A stretch of DNA of 64,000 bases from DASUWK01 sp036378435 (GTDB lineage Bacteria; Chloroflexota; Dormibacteria; Dormibacterales; Dormibacteraceae), in contig DASUWK010000023.1 of the NCBI GenBank assembly GCA_036378435.1, forward strand, positions 25,691-89,690. Reading direction: 5' to 3'. The notes beneath the pieces were generated by a model, which made no database searches, was not told the DNA's origin, and saw only the letters and a program-made list of their open reading frames with translations. The position numbers and the translations under genes are program-made. Below, piece after piece: positions 23,963 to 32,475 of the stretch (the first letter of the stretch is position 1; each line of letters opens with the position of its first letter).

Positions 23963-26069
23963 GGGCCGCCTCCTCACCGCGAGCCCTGCGCACCGCGAGC
24001 TCCATGAAGACCTCCTGGGCGTTCACGGGCTCGCCCTCCCCGCTGACTTTGGCCCAGGTCCCGTCCTCGGCCAGCTCCCAGGCCAGCACCGTGTCGCGCA
24101 GGCACACATCGAAGACCTCGTCGAGCCGTGCCTTCAGCTCCGGCGCCTGCACCGGCACCAGCACCTCCACCCGGCCGTCGAGATTCCGCTGCATCAGGTC
24201 CGACGAGCCGATGTAGTGGACGGACTCGGCGCCATCGCCGAAACGGAAGATCCGCGAGTGCTCCAGGAAGCGGCCCACCAGCGAGCGCACGCGCACGCGA
24301 TCGCTCACTCCTGCCAGCCTTGGGCGCAGCCCGCAGATGCTGCGGACGATCAGGTCGATCTCGGCGCCGGCCGACGAAGCGGCGTACAGCGCGTCGATGA
24401 TCTCGGGGTCGATGAGGTTGTTGAGCTTCATCGTCACCCGGCCGCCCGCGTGCGACTCGCGCCGGATCAGCCGGAGCAGCTCGCTGCGGAGCGTCAGCGG
24501 CGCGACGAGCAGCCTCGAGTAGCGGCGCTGGCGGCTGTAGCCGGTGAGGAAGTTGAAGAGGTCGGCCGCGTCGGCGCCCAGCGCCGGATCGGCCGTCAGC
24601 AGGCCGAGATCCTCATAGGTGCGCGCCGTCGCCGGGTTGTAGTTGCCGGTGCCGAAGTGCACGTAGTTGCGGATGCCCCCGCGCTCCTGGCGCACGACCA
24701 GCGAGACCTTGGCGTGCGTCTTCAACCCGACCACCCCGTAGACGACGTGCACCCCGGCCTGCTCCAGGCGCCGGGCCCAGGCGATGTTCGCCTGCTCGTC
24801 GCCACGCGCCTTGAGCTCGACCAGCGCCACGACCTGCTTACCGGACTCGGCGGCGGCCATCAGCGACTCCGCGATCGGGCTGACGGGACCGGAGGTTCGG
24901 TACAGCGTCTGCTTGATCGCGAGCACGTCCGGGTCGCGCGCGGCCTGGTCGATGAACGTCTCGACGCTGGTCGCGAACGACTCGTACGGGTGGTGAACGA
25001 GAACGTCCGCGCGGCGCAGGAGGCTGAACACGTCGGGTGGCGTCCCTTCGCTCGGCGCCAGCTCGGCCGGCGTCAGCGGCGTCCACTTCGGCTTCTTGAG
25101 GTCGGGTCGCTCGAGGTCGTAGAGCGCGCCGAGAGTGCCGAGGTCCAGGAGCCCGTTGATCGTGTAGACGCCGTCGGGCTCGAGCTCTAGCTCGCGCTGC
25201 AGCAGGCCCAGGACCTCCTTCGACATCCCGGTGTCGATCTCGAGCCGGACGACTCGCGCCGAACGGCGCTGGCGGCGAAGCTCTGTCTGCACCGCGGCCA
25301 TCAGGTCCGTGGCCTCATCGTCCGCGACGTCGATGTCCGCGTCTCGGGTGACGCGAAACGCGTTGCGGCTGACGATCTCCATGCTCGGGAAGAGCTGGTC
25401 GAGATGAGCTGCGATCAGCTGCTCGACAGGCACGAACGTGGTGCCCTCGCCTGACCTGACGAAGCGCGGCAGCAGCGGCGGCACCTTGACACGCGCAAAC
25501 CGTGGCCTAACTCGTCTTTGCTCACGCACGCGCACGGCGAGGTTCAAGGAAAGGTTCGAGATGTAAGGGAACGGATGCGAGGGATCGACCGCCAGAGGCG
25601 TCAGGACGGGGAAGATCTGGTCGCGAAAGACCGCCGTCAGGGCGCGACGTTCGCGAGCGGCGACGTCATCGATGCCGACGATGCGGATGTCGTGCTGGGC
25701 GAGCGCCGGCTGCAGCTCGTCGTTCCAGAGCCGATATACGCGCGACATCAGGTCGCGCACCAGCCGTCTTACCTCGACCAGCTGATCGCTCGGGCTGAGC
25801 CCGTCCGGCGCGACGGTGTCGATGCCGGCCTGGATCTGGTCGTGCAGACCGGCGACGCGGACCTGGAAGAACTCGTCGAGGTTGGCGCTGAAGATCGAGA
25901 CGAACAGCACGCGGTCCAGCAGCGGCAGCCGATCTTCTTCGGCCAGCGCGAGGACTCGCGCGTTGTAGGCGAGCCAGGAGAGGTGCCGGCTGAAATAGCG
26001 CCGGCCCGGCTCCGTTGCCGGCGCCGGAAGACCGGTCGCGTCCACCTGCGCTTGGGAGGGGATCGCCAT
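23952..26069 (-). CDS. ppk: Polyphosphate kinase 1
   Basis: 705 residues, full length. The N-terminal domain has FSRHLSWLAYNARVLALAEE and FSANLDEFFQVRV. Catalytic His452 is in GLKTHAKVSLV and the second active-site His604 is in EHSRIFRF. GTGNYNPATARTYEDLGLLT and the SSDLMQRNLDGRVEVLVPV block are PPK1 hallmarks. It polymerises the ATP gamma-phosphate into inorganic polyphosphate. It leads a minus-strand operon with CYTH-CHAD, mutT1, a ParB-like and a receiver gene, and sits 1.1 kb from the phosphate regulon. A CTTAACCT octamer lies 4-11 bases before its ATG. Confidence 0.95.
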   Translation of the reverse strand: MAIPSQAQVDATGLPAPATEPGRRYFSRHLSWLAYNARVLALAEEDRLPLLDRVLFVSIFSANLDEFFQVRVAGLHDQIQAGIDTVAPDGLSPSDQLVEVRRLVRDLMSRVYRLWNDELQPALAQHDIRIVGIDDVAARERRALTAVFRDQIFPVLTPLAVDPSHPFPYISNLSLNLAVRVREQRRVRPRFARVKVPPLLPRFVRSGEGTTFVPVEQLIAAHLDQLFPSMEIVSRNAFRVTRDADIDVADDEATDLMAAVQTELRRQRRSARVVRLEIDTGMSKEVLGLLQRELELEPDGVYTINGLLDLGTLGALYDLERPDLKKPKWTPLTPAELAPSEGTPPDVFSLLRRADVLVHHPYESFATSVETFIDQAARDPDVLAIKQTLYRTSGPVSPIAESLMAAAESGKQVVALVELKARGDEQANIAWARRLEQAGVHVVYGVVGLKTHAKVSLVVRQERGGIRNYVHFGTGNYNPATARTYEDLGLLTADPALGADAADLFNFLTGYSRQRRYSRLLVAPLTLRSELLRLIRRESHAGGRVTMKLNNLIDPEIIDALYAASSAGAEIDLIVRSICGLRPRLAGVSDRVRVRSLVGRFLEHSRIFRFGDGAESVHYIGSSDLMQRNLDGRVEVLVPVQAPELKARLDEVFDVCLRDTVLAWELAEDGTWAKVSGEGEPVNAQEVFMELAVRRARGEEAALGA

Positions 26070-26200
26070 CAGAGGTTAAGTGCCACTAATAAGGTGATCA
26101 GATTGTCTCCGGGTCCTGTCGGTCCCACCATGAAGGTTAGGATGATGACCGTTTGTCGGTCTCAGCGTGGGTCCGATCATGCGCAATAAAAGGGGATGAG

Positions 26201-26497
26201 ATGGGCAACAAGGCCAAGATCTCGAAGCTGAAGAAGCAGGTCAAGAAGCTGACTGAACAGGTCGAGAAGATCGCGACGCCCGGCGGCAGCAAGCCCGCCG
26301 CCGCAAAGCCGGCAGCCGCGTCTGCACGGCCCAGCGCTACGCGGTCAGCAGCGGCCTCCACACGGAAGCGCGCTTCGACATCGCGGACGTCGACCGCCGC
26401 AAGATCTCGGACGACGCGGGCGCGCACGACGCGGGCGCGCACGACGCCGAAGCCGGCGGCGGGCGGCGGCTCAGCCGGCCAGCAGCCCCAGACCTAG
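26201..26497 (+). CDS. Small coiled-coil protein with Lys/Ala/Arg-rich tail
   Basis: 98 residues. Residues 1-26 are a heptad-like charged helix (AKISKLKKQVKKLTEQVEKI). The rest is low-complexity K/A/P then R/T/S, with an exact 15-bp tandem duplication (acgacgcgggcgcgc at 26411-26425 and 26426-26440) giving RTTRA repeats. It looks like a histone-H1-like or PhaM-like tail able to bind DNA or polyphosphate; position next to ppk (divergent) makes the latter worth testing. AGGGG precedes the ATG. Its 3' end overlaps the convergent Nudix gene by 27 bases. Confidence 0.65.
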   Translation: MGNKAKISKLKKQVKKLTEQVEKIATPGGSKPAAAKPAAASARPSATRSAAASTRKRASTSRTSTAARSRTTRARTTRARTTPKPAAGGGSAGQQPQT

Positions 26498-26977
26498 CGC
26501 TTCGACCGCCAGCTCGAGCACCAGCCGCTCGCGCTCGTTGGTGATGGCGGCGCGGGCCTGCTTCGGTGCGAGCCAGGCGAACTTGGCGATCTCGCGGTTC
26601 GGCCGGAAGACGCCGGCCCCGACCCGCATCAACCAGTAGCTGGCGAGCTTGGCGCGGCCTGACCGCGCCGTGTAAAGAAGGTTGGCCAGCGGAGCGTGGT
26701 CTCGGCCGCGATGGCCGGTCTCCTCGTGCAGCTCTCGCCTAGCCGCTTCCGCGAGGGCTTCGCCAGGCAGCGGCGAACCTTTGGGGAAGCCCCAGTCACC
26801 ACGCCGGCGGCGCTTCACGAGAGCGACCTCGAAGCCGCCGCGCTGGTCGCGGCGCCAGGGCACGGCGACGGCGCTCAGACCGAGTCCGGCGGCGGCGCCT
26901 TCCACGAGCCAAGGAGCGGCTGGAGCTACCAGCTCGAAATCCGCTCGCCAGTCTGCTTCGACGTGGGCTGTGGCCAT
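26471..26977 (-). CDS. Nudix hydrolase
   Basis: 168 residues. The Nudix box is GSPLPGEALAEAARRELHEE then TG, with both catalytic glutamates. WGFPKG precedes it and LLYTARSGRAKLASYWLMRV follows, as in diadenosine-polyphosphate or (d)NTP-cleaving members. The N-terminal 30 residues are not conserved. This is a second Nudix enzyme near ppk; overlap in substrate with MutT1 is possible. Start ATG at 26977. Confidence 0.85.
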   Translation of the reverse strand: MATAHVEADWRADFELVAPAAPWLVEGAAAGLGLSAVAVPWRRDQRGGFEVALVKRRRRGDWGFPKGSPLPGEALAEAARRELHEETGHRGRDHAPLANLLYTARSGRAKLASYWLMRVGAGVFRPNREIAKFAWLAPKQARAAITNERERLVLELAVEALGLGLLAG

Positions 26978-27099
26978 GGCGCGGTCGGCAGTGAAGCTAC
27001 CGCCGCAACGTTAACAGCGGACTAAACGCCTGGGTGCATTTGTTCAGCACCGCCTCTTCACGGCAGCAACTTCGTCCCCTCTTCATCTCGTCGTCTGGG

Positions 27100-27122
27100 C
27101 TTAACCGACCGGCTCCTACCGT
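27100..27122 (+). promoter_or_regulatory. Candidate PhoB-type promoter of the phosphoesterase gene
   Basis: CTTAACCG (27100-27107) is followed after exactly 9 bases by TACCGT (27117-27122), the same spacing as the two pst promoters. Two more CTTC-type octamers with 11-bp phase lie at 27070 and 27081 but are not in phase with it, so support is partial. Confidence 0.4.
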
Positions 27123-27125
27123 CGA

Positions 27126-27139
27126 GTTGACGCGTCAAC
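27126..27139. promoter_or_regulatory. 14-bp palindrome in the phosphoesterase leader
   Basis: GTTGACGCGTCAAC is a perfect palindrome just downstream of the predicted -10 element and 22 bases before the GTG start. It could be an operator at the transcription start. Confidence 0.4.
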
Positions 27140-27161
27140 GGTCAGGACAAGGAGGAGGTTC

Positions 27162-28628
27162 GTGAAAAAACTGCTGCTGGGGATGGCCGGCTTGTGCTCC
27201 ACGCTGGCCTTTGGGATGACGCCGACCGCGGCGTCGGCGGCCGGTGCGGCCAAAAGCCCCATCGACCACACGATCATCGTCTACCAGGAGAACATCTCCT
27301 TCGACCATTACTTCGGCACGTTCGGCCACGGCTCGAACGGGACACCGGCCGGCGCGAGCCAGACGCATCAGCCCTCGGGCGTCTCCTACTCACCGTTCCG
27401 GCTCGACGGTTCCATGCAGGGCCAGACCTGTGACGTGGATCACGGCTACAGCGACATGATCAAGATGGCCGACCACGGCGCGATGGACATGTACACCCAG
27501 CTCGGCAACAACAAGGCCGAGCTGAACCCGAGCTCCAACAGCAAGACGACCTGTCCCTCCCTGGACACGCCGGCCGCTGCCGGCCACCCCGCCCTCGCGC
27601 TCGGCTACTACGAGGGCACTCCAGGCGACAGCACCGCGCCGCTCCAGAACTACTGGAACCTGGCCTCGCACTACACGCTGGCGGACAACTTCTTCCAGGG
27701 TGTCTACGGGCCCTCGACGCCAGGCGCCGAGTGGCTGGTCGCCGCTACCAACAACACGACCGGCGACCCCAACCCGATCGGCGACAAGTGCGACGACTAC
27801 GCGTCGAGCATGCCGCAGACCAGCATCCCCAACCTCGGCGGGGAGGCCACCACCGCCGGCGTCAGCTGGGCGTGGTTCCAGGGCGGCTTCGGGACCTGCC
27901 ACCCGGACCCCAACAATCCGAACGATCCGACCAAGACGATCACGGATGGATACAGCGCCCACCACGACCCCTTCCAGTACTTCAGCGACACGGCGGACCT
28001 GGACCACGCGCACGCCTTCGACCCGACGTTCAACTCGTCAGACCCGAGCCAGCACCAGCGCGACTTACAGGTCCTCGACGACGCGTTGAGCGGCACCGCG
28101 ATCAACGGGACCGTCCCCGTCCTGCCGTCGATCTCATGGGTGAAGGCGCCCGCGCTTGACGACGGCCACCCGAGCTACTCCGGCCCGGCGGGTGACGACT
28201 TCTTCATCGGCGACCTCGTCAACCGCTTGAAGAACAGCCAATACTGGGGCCACACCGCGGTCATCGTCGCGTTCGACGAGACCGGCGGCTGGTGGGACCA
28301 CGTCGCTCCGCCGCAGGCGACGGGCGACTCCCACTTCGCGACCTGGACCGACAGCACCACCCCGAACACCACCGGCGGCTGCCAGTACCCGGGCGTCCCC
28401 GGCAGCGGCGGCAATCCGCCGCCGGCTTGTGCCGAGGCGGGCTTCGGGCCACGCATGCCGGTGCTCGTGATCTCGCCGCACGCGCGCAAGCACTTCGTCG
28501 ACCACGACCAGATGGACACCGCCTCACTCGACCAGTGGGTCGAGTGGAACTACGGTCTGCCCGCCCTGGGTGTCTGGGGCGACCGCGACACCGACGCGGG
28601 CTCGCTCCGCGGCGCCTTCGACTTCTGA
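27162..28628 (+). CDS. Secreted phosphoesterase (phospholipase C / acid phosphatase AcpA-like)
   Basis: 488 residues. A signal peptide ends at ASAAGA. The PF04185-type phosphoesterase fold is shown by IIVYQENISFDHYFGTF near the N-terminus (metal and nucleophile region), DNFFQGVYGPSTPGAEWLVA, IVAFDETGGWWDHVAPP and VLVISPHARKHFVDH. It should release phosphate from phospholipids or other phosphate esters outside the cell. It neighbours phoR and pst, which suggests induction by phosphate starvation. The GTG start has AAGGAGGAGG upstream. A strong terminator follows. Confidence 0.85.
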   Translation: MKKLLLGMAGLCSTLAFGMTPTAASAAGAAKSPIDHTIIVYQENISFDHYFGTFGHGSNGTPAGASQTHQPSGVSYSPFRLDGSMQGQTCDVDHGYSDMIKMADHGAMDMYTQLGNNKAELNPSSNSKTTCPSLDTPAAAGHPALALGYYEGTPGDSTAPLQNYWNLASHYTLADNFFQGVYGPSTPGAEWLVAATNNTTGDPNPIGDKCDDYASSMPQTSIPNLGGEATTAGVSWAWFQGGFGTCHPDPNNPNDPTKTITDGYSAHHDPFQYFSDTADLDHAHAFDPTFNSSDPSQHQRDLQVLDDALSGTAINGTVPVLPSISWVKAPALDDGHPSYSGPAGDDFFIGDLVNRLKNSQYWGHTAVIVAFDETGGWWDHVAPPQATGDSHFATWTDSTTPNTTGGCQYPGVPGSGGNPPPACAEAGFGPRMPVLVISPHARKHFVDHDQMDTASLDQWVEWNYGLPALGVWGDRDTDAGSLRGAFDF

Positions 28629-28654
28629 CCCGAACACTCAACGTCCCCCACGCC

Positions 28655-28681
28655 GGGCCGGCTCTTCGGAGCCGGCCCTTT
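28655..28681 (+). terminator. Rho-independent terminator with UUCG loop
   Basis: GGGCCGGCTC (28655-28664) and GAGCCGGCCC (28669-28678) form a perfect 10-bp stem closed by TTCG and followed by TTT. It ends the phosphoesterase transcript and directly abuts the phoR -10 element. Confidence 0.88.
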
Positions 28682-28683
28682 CC

Positions 28684-28689
28684 TATACT
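28684..28689 (+). promoter_or_regulatory. -10 element of phoR, leaderless arrangement
   Basis: TATACT lies 6 bases before the GTG start of phoR (28696). Transcription would begin at or next to the start codon, so the mRNA is probably leaderless. Confidence 0.6.
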
Positions 28690-28695
28690 CCCGGC

Positions 28696-29721
28696 GTGAT
28701 CTGGGACCGGTGGCGCCGCAGCGCCCAGCCGGACGGCCGTCCGAGCTTGCCGGGTCCCTTCGAGGACCTCCTGGAGCACGCCCCCGTGGCTGCGCTGCTC
28801 GTCGACGGCGCCAACCGGGTCTTCGCCATGAACGAGGCGGCGGCCCGCTTCTTCGGCACCGACCGCGCCGCGCTGCCCGCGGGGTTCATCGAAGCGACCC
28901 GCGAGGGCAGCCTGCTCGGTGTTCTGCGCTCGGGCGCGGCCGAATCGGAGGTCGAGCTCGTGCACAGCCGCCGCACCGTCAAGACCAAGGTCGTGCCGGG
29001 ACCCGCGGAGGGAGACAGCCTCCTGTTCGTGAGCGACGTCACCGAGCTGCGGCGCCTCGAACGGGTGCGGCAGGAGTTCGTCGCCAACCTCTCGCACGAG
29101 CTCAAGACGCCGGTCACCTCGCTGCGGCTCGCGGTCGAGAGCCTCGGCGGCGCTCCTGACGGCGCCGACCGGCGCAAGCTCGTCGAGCACGCTCTGAAGG
29201 AGGCAGACCACCTGACGGCCGTGATCGAGAATCTGCGCCGGCTGGCGGCGCTCGAGGCGGGCGAGGTGAAGATCGAGGTCTCAGAGTTCCCGCTCGCACA
29301 GGCGGTCGGCGACGTCGTCAGCCGCCTCGGGCTCGAAGAGCGTGTGCGCCTCGAGATCGAAGCGGGGATCCTGGTCGCGGCTGATCGCGAGATGCTCGCC
29401 CAGGCGCTTGCCAACCTGCTGGACAACGCCGCCCGCTTCTCACCGGCGGACGCCGAGGTCAAGATGGCGGCGGCGCGGGAGGATCACGGAGTCGTGATCC
29501 GGGTCGTCGACCACGGCCCCGGCATCGCGCCGGAGCACTGGGAGCGGGTCTTCGAGCGCTTCTACAAGGTCGACCCGGCGCGCACGCGCCAGGCCGGAGG
29601 TACCGGCCTCGGCCTTGCGATCACCAAGCACCTGATGCAAGCCCAGGGTGGCCGCGTGTGGACCGAGGCCGGCGATGATTCCGGCCAGGTTTTCCTGGTC
29701 TGGGTTCCGACTCCTAGCTGA
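28696..29721 (+). CDS. phoR: PhoR-like sensor histidine kinase without membrane segments
   Basis: 341 residues. A PAS domain (about 20-120: APVAALLVDGANRVFAMNEA) is followed by the H-box FVANLSHELKTPVTSLRL, N-box LANLLDNAARFSP, G1 DHGPGIAPEH, F-box FERFYKVD and G2 GGTGLGLAI. This is the PhoR kinase core, expected to phosphorylate PhoB (32472). No hydrophobic segment long enough to span the membrane is seen, so it is probably cytosolic and reads PstSCAB/PhoU activity through protein contacts. It is convergent with pstS, overlapping by 8 bases, and separated from phoB by 2.7 kb. Confidence 0.85.
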   Translation: MIWDRWRRSAQPDGRPSLPGPFEDLLEHAPVAALLVDGANRVFAMNEAAARFFGTDRAALPAGFIEATREGSLLGVLRSGAAESEVELVHSRRTVKTKVVPGPAEGDSLLFVSDVTELRRLERVRQEFVANLSHELKTPVTSLRLAVESLGGAPDGADRRKLVEHALKEADHLTAVIENLRRLAALEAGEVKIEVSEFPLAQAVGDVVSRLGLEERVRLEIEAGILVAADREMLAQALANLLDNAARFSPADAEVKMAAAREDHGVVIRVVDHGPGIAPEHWERVFERFYKVDPARTRQAGGTGLGLAITKHLMQAQGGRVWTEAGDDSGQVFLVWVPTPS

Positions 29722-30784
29722 GAACCGCCTTGCCGCCGGACATGACGTTCTTCAGCTGATTGATCGCGTAAGTCTGGGCTGAGGCCGGCAGCGTCGCGTA
29801 CTGGAGCGGCGTGCCGTACTTCTGGCCGTCGGTGACGAACCACTTGAAGAGGTAGACGATCGCGCGAGCCTTCTCGAGGCTGCTGATGTCGGTACGGATG
29901 AAGACCCAGCTGTAGCCCGAGATCGGGTAGGCGCTGGCGCCGCTGGCGTCGACGATCGAGAAGTTGGTCGCGCTGAGGCCCGCAACGTTGCTGGCGGCGG
30001 CGGTCGCCCCTGCCACGCTCGCCTGGACGTAGCTGCCGGACTGGTTCTTCACGTACGCCTGCTGCATCTTGCTCTGCACCACGTACGCGAGCTCGATGTA
30101 GCCGATGGCGCCCTGGGTCTGCGTGATCTGGCCGCCCACGCCGGACGAGCCCTTGGCGCCGACACCGGTCGGCCAGTTGACCGACTTGCCCTTGCCCGGA
30201 CCGGTCGACCAGGCGTTGCTGACCTTGGAGAGGTAGTCAGTGAAGATGTAGCTGGTGCCGCTGCCGTCCGAGCGGTGGACGACGGTGATGTTGCTGCTCG
30301 GCAGATTCACGCCCGAGTTGAGGGCGGTGATCTCCGGGTCGTTCCACTTCTTCACCTTGCCGAGGTAGATGTCGGCGATGGTCGGCCCGTCGAGCTGGAG
30401 CTTGTTCACCCCCGGCAGGTTGTAGCCCATCGCGACGGCCCCCAGCGTGTCCGGGAGCTGGACCAGGCTGCTGTCGCCGCCCGCCGCCGTGACCTCGCTG
30501 GCCTTCATCGGCACGTCCGAAGCGCCGAAGTCCACCGTGTTCGCCGTGAACTGCTGGATGCCGGCGCCCGAGCCGACGCCCTGATAGTTGATGCTCACGT
30601 TCGGGTGGTCCTGCTGGTACTGGTAGAACGCGGCCTGGAAGAAGGGCTGGACAAACGTCGAGCCGGCCCCTGTGAGGCTTCCACTGCCCACGTCCACCGG
30701 GGACGGAGACGGGCCTGAGCCTGTTCCTGAACCGCCACAGGCCGCCACGAAGACGGCGGCCAGCAGCATGAGGGACTTACGCAT
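29714..30784 (-). CDS. pstS: Phosphate ABC transporter substrate-binding lipoprotein PstS
   Basis: 356 residues. The signal peptide has a lipobox (FVAAC then GGSG), so it is membrane-anchored. Phosphate-binding loops are visible: LTGAGSTFVQPFF, GVGSGAGIQQF, FGASDVPM and VHRSDGSGTSYIFTDYL. It captures phosphate for PstCA. It is transcribed alone on the minus strand, divergent from pstB, with GAGGAGGAGC at the ribosome site and its own four-repeat Pho box. Confidence 0.95.
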   Translation of the reverse strand: MRKSLMLLAAVFVAACGGSGTGSGPSPSPVDVGSGSLTGAGSTFVQPFFQAAFYQYQQDHPNVSINYQGVGSGAGIQQFTANTVDFGASDVPMKASEVTAAGGDSSLVQLPDTLGAVAMGYNLPGVNKLQLDGPTIADIYLGKVKKWNDPEITALNSGVNLPSSNITVVHRSDGSGTSYIFTDYLSKVSNAWSTGPGKGKSVNWPTGVGAKGSSGVGGQITQTQGAIGYIELAYVVQSKMQQAYVKNQSGSYVQASVAGATAAASNVAGLSATNFSIVDASGASAYPISGYSWVFIRTDISSLEKARAIVYLFKWFVTDGQKYGTPLQYATLPASAQTYAINQLKNVMSGGKAVLS

Positions 30785-30823
30785 TGCTCCTCCTCTGCGA
30801 GATGGTTTTTCGGATAGATCCCC

Positions 30824-30879
30824 ACCCTACTGACGGCATGGCGAAGCAGCGGTTAAGGGAGGGCCAAGGCCACGTGAAG
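30824..30879 (-). promoter_or_regulatory. Pho box and -10 element of pstS
   Basis: On the minus strand four octamers recur every 11 bp with 3-bp spacers: CTTCACGT (30872-30879), CTTGGCCC (30861-30868), CTTAACCG (30850-30857) and CTTCGCCA (30839-30846). After exactly 9 bases comes TAGGGT (30824-30829) as -10. The pattern matches PhoB-family binding, with repeats of one helical turn replacing the -35. Confidence 0.72.
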
Positions 30880-30899
30880 CGCCGCTCGCCCCACTCGGA

Positions 30900-30944
30900 C
30901 TTAAGAGCGCCCTAACGAAGCCTTAACCTTGGCCCCCCTATGCT
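30900..30944 (+). promoter_or_regulatory. Pho box and -10 element of pstB operon
   Basis: Three octamers every 11 bp: CTTAAGAG (30900-30907), CCTAACGA (30911-30918) and CTTAACCT (30922-30929). They fit the PyTTAAPyPy(T/A) repeat with 3-bp spacers known from Pho boxes. Nine bases later is TATGCT (30939-30944), and 6 bases after that the GTG of pstB. Confidence 0.75.
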
Positions 30945-30950
30945 GGCCGC

Positions 30951-31808
<858 letters not shown>

Positions 31809-31815
31809 GGCACCG

Positions 31816-32475
31816 ATGACGCGAGAGCTTTTCGAACGCGAGCTCGTCACGCTCCGCGAGACGCTGCTCGAGATGGGCAGCAAGGTCGAATCCCAGATCG
31901 CGGACGCGGCCACGGCGATGCAGAAGCGGGACTCGCAGCTCGCTGACCGCGTACGCAACGACGACCGGCTGCTCAACGAGCTGTTCGTGCGCATCCGCGA
32001 GGAGGCGCTGGTGACGATCGCGCGGCAGCAGCCGGTGGCGCGCGACCTGCGCCTGCTGATGGGCTTCGTCTACATCGCCTCGGAGCTCGAGCGGATCGGC
32101 GACTACGCGGTGCGGATCGCGCGGATGACCTCGACCCTCGTCCAGCTCCCGACGGTGCCGATGCGCGCCGAGTTCGGCCTCATGGCCCACCTCGCCATCC
32201 GCCAGGTGCACGACATCCTCGACGCGCTGATCGAGATGGATGAGCAGGTGGCGCAGCAGGTCGCGGGGCGGGACGACGAGATCGACCGCCTGTACCACCG
32301 CCTCTTCGAGGACCTGGTCCACGAGATGGCGCTCGCCGACGACTCCGACCAGACGCTGGCGCTGACCACGCTGATCCTGATCGCGCACAACCTGGAGCGC
32401 ATCGCCGACCGCGTGACGAACGTGGCCGAAGACATCGTCTTCCTCGAGACCGGCCAGGTCGTGGAGCTCGGTTGA
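31816..32475 (+). CDS. phoU: Phosphate signalling protein PhoU
   Basis: 219 residues forming two three-helix PhoU repeats. The metal-binding E/D-xxx-D pattern shows as FVYIASELERIGDYAVRIA in the first half and ILIAHNLERIADRVTNVAED in the second. PhoU links Pst transport state to PhoR and represses the regulon when phosphate is plentiful. It begins 7 bases after pstB stops and its end overlaps the phoB start. Confidence 0.94.
   Translation: MTRELFERELVTLRETLLEMGSKVESQIADAATAMQKRDSQLADRVRNDDRLLNELFVRIREEALVTIARQQPVARDLRLLMGFVYIASELERIGDYAVRIARMTSTLVQLPTVPMRAEFGLMAHLAIRQVHDILDALIEMDEQVAQQVAGRDDEIDRLYHRLFEDLVHEMALADDSDQTLALTTLILIAHNLERIADRVTNVAEDIVFLETGQVVELG

Noticed and set aside
24216..25190. 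Plus-strand frame opposite ppk
   Set aside because: No recognisable domain; mirror of the conserved ppk coding strand.
26073..26080. CTTAACCT octamer on the minus strand just before the ppk ATG as a Pho box
   Set aside because: It lies only 4-11 bases before the start codon, with no in-phase second repeat and no -10 at the 9-base distance; kept as a remark in the ppk entry, not called.
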